Shown piece after piece: positions 17,287 through 26,646 of a stretch of 64,000 bases of DNA. Position 1 is the first letter of the stretch, and every line of letters begins with the position of its first letter. The notes below the pieces were generated by a model. That model searched no databases. It had not been told where the DNA came from and saw only the letters and a program-made list of their open reading frames with translations. The stretch is taken from the NCBI RefSeq assembly GCF_013410375.1, contig NZ_JACCFL010000001.1:2108001-2172000 (forward strand). The letters are read 5' to 3'. Both the position numbers and the translations under genes were made by a program. This DNA is from Leifsonia shinshuensis. GTDB taxonomy: Bacteria > Actinomycetota > Actinomycetes > Actinomycetales > Microbacteriaceae.

Positions 17287-19371
17287 GTGGCGAGCTCGGA
17301 CTATTCGGCGAGGCACCTCTCGGTGCTCGAAGGCCTGGAGGCCGTTCGCAAGCGCCCAGGCATGTACATCGGCTCCACCGACTCGCGCGGACTCATGCAC
17401 TGCCTGTGGGAGATCATCGACAACTCCGTCGACGAGGCGCTCGCCGGGCACGGCACCGCGATCGAGGTCATCCTGCACCCGGACGACAGCGTGGAGGTCC
17501 GCGACAAGGCGCGCGGCATCCCGGTCGACGTCGAGCCCAAGACCGGGCTGACCGGCGTGGAGGTCGTGTTCACCAAACTGCACGCCGGCGGCAAGTTCGG
17601 CACCGGCTCCTATGCCGCCTCCGGCGGCCTGCACGGCGTCGGCGCGTCGGTCGTCAACGCGCTCTCGGAGCGGCTCGACGTCGAGGTCGACCGCGACGGC
17701 AAGACCTGGGCGATGTCCTTCCACCGCGGCGAGCCCGGCGTGTTCGACGACGGGAAGGCCGCGCCGAGCCCCGACGCGAAATTCTCGCCGTTCGTCAGCG
17801 GCAGCGAGCTGCGGGTCGCGGGCAAGGTCGCCAAGGGTGTCACCGGCACGCGCATCCGGTACTGGGCCGACCGGCAGGTGTTCACGGCGGGTGCCGAGTT
17901 CTCGGTGGACGACCTCATCGGCCGCGCCCGGCAGACGGCGTTCCTCGTTCCCGGTCTGGCCATCACGATCGACGACCAGCGCTCCCCGGAGGGCGAGCGC
18001 ACCACCTTCAGCTACGACGGCGGCATCTCGGAGTTCGTTGACTTCCTGGCGCCGGACAGCCCGATCACGGAGACCTGGCGGCTCACCGGCGAGGGCCACT
18101 TCACCGAGACCGTGCCGGTGCTCTCCGACGGCGGCGCGATGGTGCCGACCGAGCTCAAGCGCGAGTGCCAGGTGGACATCGCGCTGCGCTGGGGGACCGG
18201 CTACGACACCGTGATGCGCTCGTTCGTGAACATCATCGCGACCCCGAAGGGCGGCAGCCACCAGACCGGCTTCGACCAGGGACTGCTGAAGTTCCTGCGC
18301 CAGCAGGTCGAGCTGAACGCGCGCCGGCTGAAGGCGGGCACGGACAAGCTGGAGAAGGACGACGTCATGGCCGGGCTCACGGCCGTGCTGACCGTGCGCC
18401 TCCCCGAGCCGCAGTTCGAGGGTCAGACCAAGGAGGTCCTCGGCACGCCGGCGGTGCGCACGATCGTGGCCAACGTCATCCAGAAGACCCTCGCCGAGCG
18501 CTTCGCCTCGACCAAGCGCGACGACAAGGCGCAGTCGGCGCTCGTGCTCGACAAGGTCGTCGCGGAGATGAAGTCGCGGATCTCGGCCCGCGCCCACAAG
18601 GAGACGCAGCGCCGCAAGAACGCGCTGGAGACCTCCTCGCTGCCGGCGAAGCTGGTGGACTGCCGGTCGAGCGACGTGGCCAACAGCGAGCTGTTCATCG
18701 TGGAGGGCGACTCGGCGCTCGGCACCGCGCGGCGCGCGCGGGACAGCGAGTACCAGGCGCTGCTGCCGATCCGCGGAAAGATCCTCAACGTGCAGAAGGC
18801 GTCGGTCTCCGACATGCTCTCCAACGCGGAGTGCGCGGCCATCATCCAGGTGATCGGTGCGGGCTCCGGACGCTCGTTCGAGCTCGGCTCTGCGCGGTAC
18901 GGCAAGGTCATCATCATGTCGGACGCCGACGTCGACGGCGCCCACATCCGGACGCTGCTGCTCACCCTCTTCTTCCGCTACATGCGGCCGATGATCGAAG
19001 AGGGCCGGGTCTTCGCCGCCGTGCCCCCGCTGCACCGGGTGGTGGCGATCAACCCCGGTTCGAAACCGAACGAGACGATCTACACCTACTCGGAGGCGGA
19101 GCTCCAGGCGGTGCTGGCCGACCTCAAGAAGCGCGGCCGCAAGTACCAGGAGCCCATCCAGCGGTACAAGGGCCTCGGCGAGATGGACGCCGACCAGCTC
19201 GCCACCACGACGATGGACCGCGCCCACCGCACCCTGCGCCGGGTGCGCGTGTCCGACGCCGAGGCGGCCAACCGCGTGTTCGAGCTGCTGATGGGGAACG
19301 ACGTCGCGCCACGCAAGGAGTTCATCATCGCGGGCGCGGACGACCTGTCCCGCGCGCGCATCGACGCGTAG
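17287..19371 (+). CDS. parE: DNA topoisomerase IV subunit B (ParE/GyrB family)
   Basis: 694 residues. This ATPase subunit of a type II topoisomerase drives strand passage and decatenation. The GHKL ATPase domain has RKRPGMYIGST, WEIIDNSVDEAL and the GGKFGTGSYAASGGLHGVGASVVNALS loop. The Toprim domain has LFIVEGDSALGTA and IIMSDADVDGAHIRTLLL. GyrB/ParE C-terminal motifs include QRYKGLGEMDADQL. The GTG 17287 start is preceded by AAGGAG with 6-nt spacing; longer in-frame starts lack it. It is called ParE rather than GyrB because its partner parC lies opposite and convergent. The 227-nt region upstream is shared with the divergent DUF7455 gene and should hold both promoters. Confidence 0.9.
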   Translation: MASSDYSARHLSVLEGLEAVRKRPGMYIGSTDSRGLMHCLWEIIDNSVDEALAGHGTAIEVILHPDDSVEVRDKARGIPVDVEPKTGLTGVEVVFTKLHAGGKFGTGSYAASGGLHGVGASVVNALSERLDVEVDRDGKTWAMSFHRGEPGVFDDGKAAPSPDAKFSPFVSGSELRVAGKVAKGVTGTRIRYWADRQVFTAGAEFSVDDLIGRARQTAFLVPGLAITIDDQRSPEGERTTFSYDGGISEFVDFLAPDSPITETWRLTGEGHFTETVPVLSDGGAMVPTELKRECQVDIALRWGTGYDTVMRSFVNIIATPKGGSHQTGFDQGLLKFLRQQVELNARRLKAGTDKLEKDDVMAGLTAVLTVRLPEPQFEGQTKEVLGTPAVRTIVANVIQKTLAERFASTKRDDKAQSALVLDKVVAEMKSRISARAHKETQRRKNALETSSLPAKLVDCRSSDVANSELFIVEGDSALGTARRARDSEYQALLPIRGKILNVQKASVSDMLSNAECAAIIQVIGAGSGRSFELGSARYGKVIIMSDADVDGAHIRTLLLTLFFRYMRPMIEEGRVFAAVPPLHRVVAINPGSKPNETIYTYSEAELQAVLADLKKRGRKYQEPIQRYKGLGEMDADQLATTTMDRAHRTLRRVRVSDAEAANRVFELLMGNDVAPRKEFIIAGADDLSRARIDA

Positions 19372-19373
19372 GC

Positions 19374-19585
19374 AACGGAGGAGATCCGGGGCGACACGCC
19401 GGCCGGAAGCAGTCAATGGAGGAGATCCCGGCCGCGGTGGCCGGGATCTCCTCCGTTAGCTACGGCCCCGCGCGTCAACTTCAGGCCTGCGCGCGTCGGT
19501 ACCGGAGGAGATCCGGGGCCAGGACGGGCGGATGTCCTCCGTTAGCTGCCGACACGCCGCGGGCGCGAGCGGATGTCCTCCGTTG
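19374..19585. repeat. Nested inverted-repeat family between parE and parC
   Basis: A motif CGGAGGAGATCC occurs at 19376, 19418 (within the hairpin) and 19502. Its complement, GGATnTCCTCCGTTAGC or a close variant, occurs near 19444, 19532 and 19571. The outermost copies, CAACGGAGGAGATCC and GGATGTCCTCCGTTG, pair with one mismatch across about 200 bp, and the inner ones form two separate hairpins. The region between the convergent genes thus looks like duplicated terminator modules. Confidence 0.75.
19418..19454. terminator. Strong bidirectional terminator, parE/parC
   Basis: A perfect 16-bp stem (GGAGGAGATCCCGGCC and complement) with a 5-nt loop. It is the best-preserved hairpin of the repeat family in this gap. 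Confidence 0.8.
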
Positions 19586-19588
19586 CCG

Positions 19589-22063
19589 TCAGGCGAGGCG
19601 GCGGCCGATGCTGCTGACCACCATGTCGAGGGGGGTGCCGGAGCCGTCGCGGCGGGCGCCGCCCTCGGGGAGGACGCGCGCGGCGCCGTCGGCGCCGACC
19701 GCCAGGGCGGGCGCGGCGCCGACCCAGGCGAGCGCCAGCTCGGTCTCGCCCTTGAGGAAGCGCTGCGAGCGGACGCCGCCGGTCGCGCGGCCCTTGGCCG
19801 GGAACTCCGCGAAGTCGCTCACCTTGCCGCTGCCGGGGTCCGCGCCGGGGAGGGTCTGGTCGCTGACCGCGATCGTGACGACCACGGCCTCGTCGCGCTC
19901 GCCGGCCTCCACCGCGCCGAAGAACACCACCCGGGCGTCGGCGGCCAGGTTGATGCCGGCCATGCCGCCGGCCGCGCGGCCCTGCGGGCGCACCGAGCCG
20001 GCGGAGAACCGGAGCAGCTGGGAGTCGCTGGCGACGAACACGAGCTCGGCGTCGTCCGCGCACTGCACGGCGCCGACGACGGAGTCGCCCGCCTTCAGGG
20101 TGATGACCTCGAACTCCGGCTTGTTGGCCCAGTCGCCCGGCGTCACCCGCTTGACCACGCCTTGGCGGGTGCCGAGCGCGATCGCCTGCGGGGCGTCGAG
20201 GGAGACCAGGGCGAGCACGCGCTCCTTGCGGTCGGCCAGCGCCAGGTAGTCGGCCACTTTCACGCCCGCGCCGAGCTGCACCGAGTTGAGCGGGGCGGCC
20301 GGGAGGTCGACGGGGGAGAACCGGATCAGCCGGCCGCGGTCGGTGACCGCGCCGATCTCGCTGCGGCTCGTGGTGTCGAGCCGGGACAGGATCGCGTCGT
20401 GCTTGCTGCGGCGGGCCGGCGGCTGGATGCGGTCGAGGCCCTCGCCCTCCCCGGCGCCCGCGTCCACGCGCAGGATCCGGCCGGTGGTCGACAGGTAGAC
20501 GCGGCAGGGGACGTCGGCGACCTCCAGCTGCACCGTCATCGCCTTGCTGCGCGAACCCGCGCCCGCGATGGACGGCTTCGCCTCGGTGAGCAGCGTGCGG
20601 CGCGGGGTGCCGAACTTCACGGCGACCTGCTCCAGCTCGTCGGAGACGAGTCCCTCGATGCGTGTCTTGCTGCCGAGGATCTCCTCGAGCTCGGCGATCT
20701 CGGCCGCCAGCTGGTCGCGCTCGGTCTCCAGCTCGATCCGGGAGAACCGGGTGAGCCGGCGCAGTCGCAGCTCCAGGATGTAGTCGGCCTGCAGCGTGCT
20801 GAGGTCGAACACCTGCTGGAGCCGCGTGCGCGCCTGGTCGGTGTCGTCCGAGGTGCGGATGACCTGGATGACCTCGTCGATGTCGAGGATCGCGATGAGG
20901 AGGCCCTCGACGAGGTGCAGGCGCTCCTTGCGGCGCGCGAGCCGGAACTCGGAGCGCCGGGTGACCACGCTGATCCGGTGGTCGAGGTAGACGCGCAGCA
21001 ACTCCTGCAGGCCGAGGGTCTGCGGGCCGCCCGCGACCAGGGCGACGTTGTTGATCGCGAAGCCCTCCTCCAGCGGCGTGTGCCGGTAGAGCTGCTCGAG
21101 GACGGCCTCCGGGCTGAACCCGGTCTTGATGCCGATCACGAGGCGGAGGCCGTGCTGCCGGTCGGAGAGGTCGGTGACGTCGGAGATGCCGTTCAGCTTC
21201 TTCGCGTTGACGCCGTCCTTGATCTTCTCGATCACGCGCTCCGGGCCGACGCCGTAGGGGAGCTCGGTGACGACCAGGCCGCTCTTGCGGGCGGTGATCG
21301 ACTCGACGCCGACCTTGGCTCGCATCCGGAAGCTGCCGCGGCCCGTCGCGTACGCGTCGCGCACGCCGGCGAGGCCCGCAATGGTGCCCCCGCTCGGCAG
21401 GTCGGGGCCGGGCACGTAGTCCATCAGCTCGTCGAGCGTGGCGTCCGGGTTCGCCAGGAGGTGGCGGGCGGCGCCGACGACCTCCACCAGGTTGTGCGGG
21501 GCCATGTTGGTGGCCATGCCGACCGCGATGCCGCTGGCGCCGTTGACCAGGAGGTTGGGGAACGCGGCGGGCAGCACGTCCGGCTGCAGGAGCTGGTTGT
21601 CGTAGTTGGGGACGAAGTCGACGACGTCCTCGTCGAGGTCCTCGGTGAGCGCGAGCGCAGCGGCGGCGAGGCGGGCCTCCGTGTAGCGGGCGGCGGCGGG
21701 GCCGTCGTCCAGCGAGCCGAAGTTGCCGTGGCCGTCGACCAGCGGGACGCGCAGGGTGAAGTCCTGGGCCATCCGCACGAGCGCGTCGTAGATGGCGCTG
21801 TCGCCGTGCGGGTGCAGCTTGCCCATCACCTCGCCGGTGACGCGCGCCGACTTGACATGGCCGCGGTCGGGGCGCAGGCCCATCTCGGTCATCATGTAGA
21901 GGATGCGCCGCTGCACGGGCTTCAGGCCGTCCCGGGCGTCGGGGAGCGCCCGCGAGTAGATGACGGAGTACGCGTACTCCAGGAACGAGCCCTGCATCTC
22001 GGTCGTGACGTCGACGTCTTCGATGCGTTCGGTGGTGGCGGCCTGATCGTCTGCTGGTGTCAT
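19589..22063 (-). CDS. parC: DNA topoisomerase IV subunit A (ParC/GyrA family)
   Basis: 824 residues. This is the DNA-breaking subunit. The catalytic Tyr lies in [13 protein letters not shown], and the quinolone-resistance region is present ([31 protein letters not shown]). Beta-pinwheel C-terminal repeats follow from about residue 490. ATG 22063 (MTPADDQ) is used; a longer open frame upstream has no support. It is convergent with parE, whereas parE and parC or gyrB and gyrA are often side by side. Confidence 0.9.
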   Translation of the reverse strand: MTPADDQAATTERIEDVDVTTEMQGSFLEYAYSVIYSRALPDARDGLKPVQRRILYMMTEMGLRPDRGHVKSARVTGEVMGKLHPHGDSAIYDALVRMAQDFTLRVPLVDGHGNFGSLDDGPAAARYTEARLAAAALALTEDLDEDVVDFVPNYDNQLLQPDVLPAAFPNLLVNGASGIAVGMATNMAPHNLVEVVGAARHLLANPDATLDELMDYVPGPDLPSGGTIAGLAGVRDAYATGRGSFRMRAKVGVESITARKSGLVVTELPYGVGPERVIEKIKDGVNAKKLNGISDVTDLSDRQHGLRLVIGIKTGFSPEAVLEQLYRHTPLEEGFAINNVALVAGGPQTLGLQELLRVYLDHRISVVTRRSEFRLARRKERLHLVEGLLIAILDIDEVIQVIRTSDDTDQARTRLQQVFDLSTLQADYILELRLRRLTRFSRIELETERDQLAAEIAELEEILGSKTRIEGLVSDELEQVAVKFGTPRRTLLTEAKPSIAGAGSRSKAMTVQLEVADVPCRVYLSTTGRILRVDAGAGEGEGLDRIQPPARRSKHDAILSRLDTTSRSEIGAVTDRGRLIRFSPVDLPAAPLNSVQLGAGVKVADYLALADRKERVLALVSLDAPQAIALGTRQGVVKRVTPGDWANKPEFEVITLKAGDSVVGAVQCADDAELVFVASDSQLLRFSAGSVRPQGRAAGGMAGINLAADARVVFFGAVEAGERDEAVVVTIAVSDQTLPGADPGSGKVSDFAEFPAKGRATGGVRSQRFLKGETELALAWVGAAPALAVGADGAARVLPEGGARRDGSGTPLDMVVSSIGRRLA

Positions 22064-22142
22064 TCGTGCATTCGTGGATGGGGCGGCAGGAGGCGCGGGG
22101 TTCGACGGCTCCCGTCCGTCCAGCTGTGACAGACTGGGCCGG

Positions 22143-23276
22143 ATGCCCCCCATGCTACCGGCCGCGTTCACCACCCGAGCGAGCCTCGCCACGGTAATGC
22201 CGAGTTCCCTGGGGGCGCTCCGCGGGCAGGCGAACGACCTCGGGCTGCCCCCGCTGGAGCACGCGGTCGTCGTCGTGGTCGACGGGCTCGGCGCCGCAGC
22301 GCTGCGCGCTCGCGAGGGCCACGCCAGGACCCTGGCCTCCCGGCTCGCGAAGACGACGACGATCGACGCCGGCTTCCCGACCACGACGGCCGCCGCCCTC
22401 GCGACGCTGACCACCGGCACCACGCCGGGTGAGCACGGCCTCGTCGGCTACCGCGTCCGCGACGACGCGGGCCGGCTGACCAACCAGCTCAACGGCTGGG
22501 ACGACCGGATGGACCCGGCCACCTGGCAGCGCGCCGAGACGGTGTTCGAGCGGGCCGCGTCCGACGGCGTCGCCTCCTACGCGCTCGGCGTCCCCGCCTA
22601 CGCGGACTCCGGCTTCACGCACGCCGTGCTGCGCGGCGCGGAGTTCATCGGCGGCCGCACGATGGCCGACCGCTTCGACGCCGCGCGCGAGGTCCTGCGC
22701 ACCCCGGGCCCCGCGCTCACCTATCTCTATGTCGCCGAGCTCGACCAGGCCGCCCACGCGCGCGGCTGGGAGTCACCGCGCTGGACGGCCGAGCTGGAGA
22801 CGCTGGACGCCCTGGTGGCACAGCTGGCGGCGACCCTCGGCCCGGGCCAGGGCGTGCTGGTCACCGCCGACCACGGCATCATCGACATCCCCGAGAGCGG
22901 GCATGTGCTCTACGACACCGCCCCCGAGCTGCTGGAGGGCGTCGCGGAGGTCGCGGGCGAGCCGCGGCTGCTGCACCTCTATACCGAGGCGGACGCGAGC
23001 CCGGCCGACGTCGCGGCGCGCTGGCGCGAGGTGGAGGGCGCCCGCTCCTGGGTCGCCACCCGCGCCGAGGCGATCGCGGCCGGCTGGTTCGGACCGGTTG
23101 TGGCCCCGGAGGTCGCGCCGCGGATCGGCGACGTGCTGGTCGCGGCGCGCAGGCGCATCGCCTACTACGACTCCCGCGACCCGCAGCGCACTGGGCGCAG
23201 CATGATCGGGCAGCACGGCTCGCTCACGGTGGAGGAGACCCGGGTGCCACTGCTGCGGTTCGGGGCGGCCGCGTAG
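22143..23276 (+). CDS. Type I phosphodiesterase / nucleotide pyrophosphatase-family protein
   Basis: 377 residues, alkaline-phosphatase superfamily. Metal and nucleophile positions are visible: VVVVDGLG (Asp), [16 protein letters not shown] (nucleophilic Thr and neighbours), [12 protein letters not shown] (Asp and His), [10 protein letters not shown] (Asp-His) and GQHGSLT (His). No signal peptide is evident, so it probably acts in the cytoplasm on phosphodiester or pyrophosphate bonds; the substrate is unknown. ATG 22143 or 22152 could be used. It is divergent from parC, with 79 nt between starts. Confidence 0.82.
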   Translation: MPPMLPAAFTTRASLATVMPSSLGALRGQANDLGLPPLEHAVVVVVDGLGAAALRAREGHARTLASRLAKTTTIDAGFPTTTAAALATLTTGTTPGEHGLVGYRVRDDAGRLTNQLNGWDDRMDPATWQRAETVFERAASDGVASYALGVPAYADSGFTHAVLRGAEFIGGRTMADRFDAAREVLRTPGPALTYLYVAELDQAAHARGWESPRWTAELETLDALVAQLAATLGPGQGVLVTADHGIIDIPESGHVLYDTAPELLEGVAEVAGEPRLLHLYTEADASPADVAARWREVEGARSWVATRAEAIAAGWFGPVVAPEVAPRIGDVLVAARRRIAYYDSRDPQRTGRSMIGQHGSLTVEETRVPLLRFGAAA

Positions 23277-23298
23277 CCACGCCTGGGGGCGACCGCCT

Positions 23299-24498
23299 TC
23301 AGGCCAGGTCGTCGTCCGTACGGGCGCCGAACACGATCTCGTCCCAGCTCGGCATCGCGGCGCGGCCCTTGCGGCGGCCTCCGGAGACGGGCGTCTGCTC
23401 CGAGGTGGAGGACAGCTGGGACGGAGCGGGTGGCGGCGTCGGAGCAGTCGTGGGCGTTTGGGCGCTCTCCTCCGGGCGGCCGGCGGACGGCCCGGCCGGC
23501 GGGGGCCCGAACTCCTCGATGACCGTGATGGTCTCCTCGACCACCCGGAACGGCGTGATCGGGTCGAGGAGCGTCGGCTGCTCGACCTGCTCGTGGCGGC
23601 CGCTGCGGTCGGCGCGGTCGTTGCGCGGGGCCGGCTCGTCGTAGCCGGCCGCCTCGCGCTCGCCGCGGCGGCGGCGCAGGGCCTCCAGGAGGTCCGCCGT
23701 CTGGTGCAGGTCGCGCGGGGTCTCGTCGGCGCGCTTGATCGCGGAGACCGCGATGGAGTTGCTGGCGCGGCCCGGAGCGTGCGGCTCCAGCGGCTCGAGC
23801 GGCTGGGTGACCTCCGGGCCGAGCAGGTCCACGCCAGGGGCGGGGAAGGTGAAGGCGCCGCTGTCGAAGCGCGAGCTGTCCGGCTCGCCCTCGTGCGGCA
23901 GGACGGCGCGCAGGCGCGGGATGAGGGCGCCGCCGCGCAACTCGCCGGCCTGCGAGAGGGTGGTCGCCTCGGAGTTGAGCGGGGCGAGCGCGTGCTTGCG
24001 CAGGTCGTAGCTCCAGCGGGCGTCGTGGTCGATCTCGTCCGCGGTGAACTCGAGCTTGACGATCCAGCCGGTCTCGACGTCCTTCCAGCTCGCCCAGCGC
24101 TCGCCGGAGACGCCGAGCGAGGCGAGGCGGTCGCGGATGACGGAGCCGAACGTGTCCGGTTCGCCCAGCGGGTCGACCTCGGCCGCGGTGCGGACCGGGA
24201 CGCTGAGGGCGCTCGCGACGACGTGCTCGCGCTCGGCGACGATCGGGCCCTCGAAGCGCTGGACGTAGTCCAGGGGCGCGCCCGTGACGGCGGCGACGTC
24301 GTCGGCTGACATGCCGGAGCGGATGTGCGCCTGGATCTCGCGCGGCGACAGTTTGGGGGCTTCGGCGGAGACCTGCTGCCGCACCTGCCGGATCTTCGAC
24401 TGCAGCGTGTCGTCGACGGCGATGCGGAAGCGTTCACCGTCGTCGCCGACGGCGACGATCGCACCGTTCTCGACCCCGATGACCTTCAAATCCTGCAT
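23299..24498 (-). CDS. sepH: Septation protein SepH
   Basis: 399 residues. SepH is an actinobacterial activator of FtsZ assembly at the septum. The conserved N-terminal DUF3071 domain (MQDLKVIGVENG at the start) holds a helix-turn-helix-like segment (LSPREIQAHIRSGMSADDVAAVTG) and continues to about residue 190. The rest is a long Pro/Ala-rich linker ending in a short conserved tail with basic residues (RRKGRAAMPSWDEIVFG). ATG 24498 is preceded by GGAAGG; a longer in-frame extension lacks such support. It is convergent with the phosphodiesterase (22 nt) and divergent from the DUF4193 gene (205 nt). Confidence 0.9.
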   Translation of the reverse strand: MQDLKVIGVENGAIVAVGDDGERFRIAVDDTLQSKIRQVRQQVSAEAPKLSPREIQAHIRSGMSADDVAAVTGAPLDYVQRFEGPIVAEREHVVASALSVPVRTAAEVDPLGEPDTFGSVIRDRLASLGVSGERWASWKDVETGWIVKLEFTADEIDHDARWSYDLRKHALAPLNSEATTLSQAGELRGGALIPRLRAVLPHEGEPDSSRFDSGAFTFPAPGVDLLGPEVTQPLEPLEPHAPGRASNSIAVSAIKRADETPRDLHQTADLLEALRRRRGEREAAGYDEPAPRNDRADRSGRHEQVEQPTLLDPITPFRVVEETITVIEEFGPPPAGPSAGRPEESAQTPTTAPTPPPAPSQLSSTSEQTPVSGGRRKGRAAMPSWDEIVFGARTDDDLA

Positions 24499-24660
24499 TG
24501 TGATGCCTTCCGAGCTCGCGTTCGTTCCGGCCCAGAATGCCACGAGAACGGGGGACTTCCGGGGAATACCGCGGGCGTGCCGGAAGTTGAACACCGAGCA
24601 AACGCTGAGAGGCTCCTGCGTGGTTTTGCTATTCGCAGGCGATTGATGCAAACTATGGCC

Positions 24661-24679
24661 GCCGATTGCGAGAATCGGC
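24661..24679 (+). other. Hairpin in the 5' region of the DUF4193 gene
   Basis: GCCGATT and AATCGGC flank GCGAG, 24 nt before the DUF4193 start. It could shape the mRNA leader or be a dyad operator. Confidence 0.4.
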
Positions 24680-24703
24680 CGTTACGACGAGAAGTGGATG
24701 GGC

Positions 24704-24997
24704 ATGGCAACGGATTACGACGCACCGCGGAAGACCGAGGACGACTCCGAGTCGATCGAGGCCCTCAAGGAGCGAGTTCCGGACAAGATGTCTGGTGTCG
24801 TCGACGTCGAAGACGCCGACAACCCGGGCGGCTACGAGCTCCCTGGCGCCGACCTGTCGGACCTCGACCTCGACGTCGTGGTGCTGCCTCCCCAGGCCGA
24901 CGAGTTCACCTGTGTGAGCTGCTTCCTGGTGAAGCACCGCTCGCAGATCGACCACGAGACCAAGCTCGGACCGATCTGCATGGAGTGCGCCGCCTGA
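24704..24997 (+). CDS. DUF4193 protein
   Basis: 97 residues, acidic N-terminal half. It ends with a four-Cys cluster: TCVSCFLVKHRSQ and GPICMECAA, a probable zinc ribbon. It is highly conserved in actinobacteria and is commonly found near sepH and dut, as here; the function is unknown, and a link with RNA polymerase has been suggested for related small zinc proteins only by analogy. ATG 24704 (MATDYDAPRK) matches the usual family start; ATG 24698 is two codons earlier. Confidence 0.85.
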   Translation: MATDYDAPRKTEDDSESIEALKERVPDKMSGVVDVEDADNPGGYELPGADLSDLDLDVVVLPPQADEFTCVSCFLVKHRSQIDHETKLGPICMECAA

Positions 24998-25025
24998 GCG
25001 ACGCACCGCACCGCCACGACGCCCC

Positions 25026-25087
25026 GTAGCCCCGAGAGGGACTACAGAGGCCCCGATGAAAAGGGACTACAGGGGACGTCGGGCCTC
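25026..25087 (+). terminator. Two adjacent hairpins after the DUF4193 gene
   Basis: First, GTAG-C-CCC and GGG-A-CTAC around GAGA (25026-25045). Second, GAGGCCCCGA and TCGGGCCTC (25047-25087), one bulge, overlapping the 3' end of the convergent DUF3093 gene. GGGACTACAG occurs in both. Confidence 0.6.
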
Positions 25088-25513
25088 ATCGAGAACCCGG
25101 ACCAGCTGGTCCGGGTTTCTTGTTGAGAGCAGCCAGTAGGGCGCCGGGTCGTCGACGTCGAGGACGGGGACCTTCACGACCGGCTTGATCCAGCCGCGGA
25201 TCAGCAGCCAGGCGCGTGCGTCCAGCCGCTGGCCGCGCTCCATCGTCGCCTCCTCGCCGGTGAAGGCCCGCGGCTCCCCGATGAACTCCAGCGGGATCTT
25301 CGCGTTCCCGGCGATCAGCTCCGCCGCCGTCACCCGGATCACCGGGGCGGAGGCGAGCAGCGCGATCACGATCGCGGCGTAGAAGACGATGGCGAGCACG
25401 ACGCCGACGGCGAAGTTGATCGGCGCGAAGACGAGCATCACGGCGGGCACGACGAGGATGGTGGAGACGAAGAGCCAGGGGGTCGCCCAGAGCCTTTCTC
25501 GGTAGAGGTCCAT
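25067..25513 (-). CDS. DUF3093 membrane protein
   Basis: 148 residues. Two hydrophobic segments near the N-terminus (residues ~10-33 and ~36-56) are followed by a cytoplasmic-looking alpha/beta domain ending in STRNPDQLVRVLDEAR. This is a typical actinobacterial DUF3093 member of unknown function, regularly next to dut. It is divergent from dut with 39 nt between starts. Confidence 0.8.
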   Translation of the reverse strand: MDLYRERLWATPWLFVSTILVVPAVMLVFAPINFAVGVVLAIVFYAAIVIALLASAPVIRVTAAELIAGNAKIPLEFIGEPRAFTGEEATMERGQRLDARAWLLIRGWIKPVVKVPVLDVDDPAPYWLLSTRNPDQLVRVLDEARRPL

Positions 25514-25540
25514 ACGCCTATTCGATCATCCTTCGTGCAC

Positions 25541-25546
25541 TACCCT
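25541..25546 (+). promoter_or_regulatory. dut: Leaderless -10 box of dut
   Basis: TACCCT, 6 nt before GTG 25553. Confidence 0.6.
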
Positions 25547-25552
25547 CGACAC

Positions 25553-26011
25553 GTGACCGAAACAGTGGACGTCCCGATCATCGCCGAGCGCATCCCCGTG
25601 TACGCCCACCCCGGAGACGCGGGCGCCGACCTGTGCGCGGCCGAGGCGGTCACCCTGGCGCCGGGGGAGCGGCACACCGTGCCGACCGGCGTCTCGATCG
25701 CTTTGCCGGAGGGCTACCTCGGCTTCGTCGTCCCGCGCAGCGGCCTGGCCATGCGCCACGGCATCACCATCGTCAACGCCCCCGGCACCGTGGACGCGGG
25801 CTATCGCGGCGAGATCAAGGTGACCGTCCTGAACACGGACAGGTCGATGTCGTACGATATCGCCGTCGGCGACAGGATCGCGCAGCTGATCGTCATGCCG
25901 GTCGCGCAGGCCCGGTTCGTCCCCGTCGACACCCTCCCGGACAGCCACCGCGGCAGCGCGGGCTTCGGCTCGTCCGGCTACACCGTCACCCAGGCAGGAG
26001 AATACGCTTGA
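25553..26011 (+). CDS. dut: dUTP diphosphatase
   Basis: 152 residues, trimeric all-beta dUTPase. It hydrolyses dUTP to dUMP and PPi, keeping uracil out of DNA. The five motifs are seen in order: HPGDAGADLCA, VPRSGLAMRHG, NAPGTVDAGYRGEI (catalytic Asp), GDRIAQLIV and RGSAGFGSSG at the C-terminus. GTG 25553 is chosen for its -10 spacing. The stop overlaps the start of the DUF3710 gene. Confidence 0.96.
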   Translation: MTETVDVPIIAERIPVYAHPGDAGADLCAAEAVTLAPGERHTVPTGVSIALPEGYLGFVVPRSGLAMRHGITIVNAPGTVDAGYRGEIKVTVLNTDRSMSYDIAVGDRIAQLIVMPVAQARFVPVDTLPDSHRGSAGFGSSGYTVTQAGEYA

Positions 26012-26646
26012 CCGACAGCATCGACACCCCCGGCGAGGCCGAGCCTCAGGATGTGGAGAAGTCCGCGCCGGAGGATCGGGAGACCGAAGGTCCCCTCGAC
26101 GACAGCGAGGCGAACCCGGTCCGTCCCTACGTCGACCTCGGAGGGGTCAAGATCCTGCCGCGCGAGGGCCTCCACCTCCGCCTGGAGGTCGAGGAGGAGT
26201 CCCAGCGCGTCGTCGCGGTCGGGCTCGACTACGCCAACTCAACGCTCCAGGTGCAGCCCTTCGCCGCGCCGCGCTCCACGGGCCTCTGGCACGAGATCCG
26301 CGGCCAGATCGCCGAGCAGGTCCAGCGCCAGGGCGGCCGCGTGAGCGAGCGCGACGGCGTGTTCGGCCCCGAGCTCGTCGCCGAGATCCCCGTCGCCGCA
26401 CCGCAGGGCGCGCCCGGCGAGACGCGCGTCGCGCGCTTCGTCGGCGTCGACGGCCCGCGCTGGTTCCTGCGCGGCGTGATCGCCGGCGACGCGGCCGTGA
26501 AGCCGGAGGCGGCGGCTCTGGTCGAGGACCTCTTCCGCAGCATCGTCGTCGTGCGCGGCAACACCCCGATGCCGCCCCGGGACCTCATCCCGCTGCGCAT
26601 GCCGTCCGCTCCGAGCAGCGGCGACAGCGGATACAACTCGCTGTGA
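26008..26646 (+). CDS. DUF3710 protein
   Basis: 212 residues. The first ~40 are acidic and variable. The conserved part starts at RPYVDLGGVKILP and ends with the FRSIVVVRGNTPMPPRDLIPLRMP block typical of DUF3710. It is soluble and of unknown function. The start is TTG 26008, overlapping the dut stop, with CAGGAGA upstream. dut-DUF3710-DUF3159 is a conserved actinobacterial gene order. Confidence 0.85.
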   Translation: MTDSIDTPGEAEPQDVEKSAPEDRETEGPLDDSEANPVRPYVDLGGVKILPREGLHLRLEVEEESQRVVAVGLDYANSTLQVQPFAAPRSTGLWHEIRGQIAEQVQRQGGRVSERDGVFGPELVAEIPVAAPQGAPGETRVARFVGVDGPRWFLRGVIAGDAAVKPEAAALVEDLFRSIVVVRGNTPMPPRDLIPLRMPSAPSSGDSGYNSL

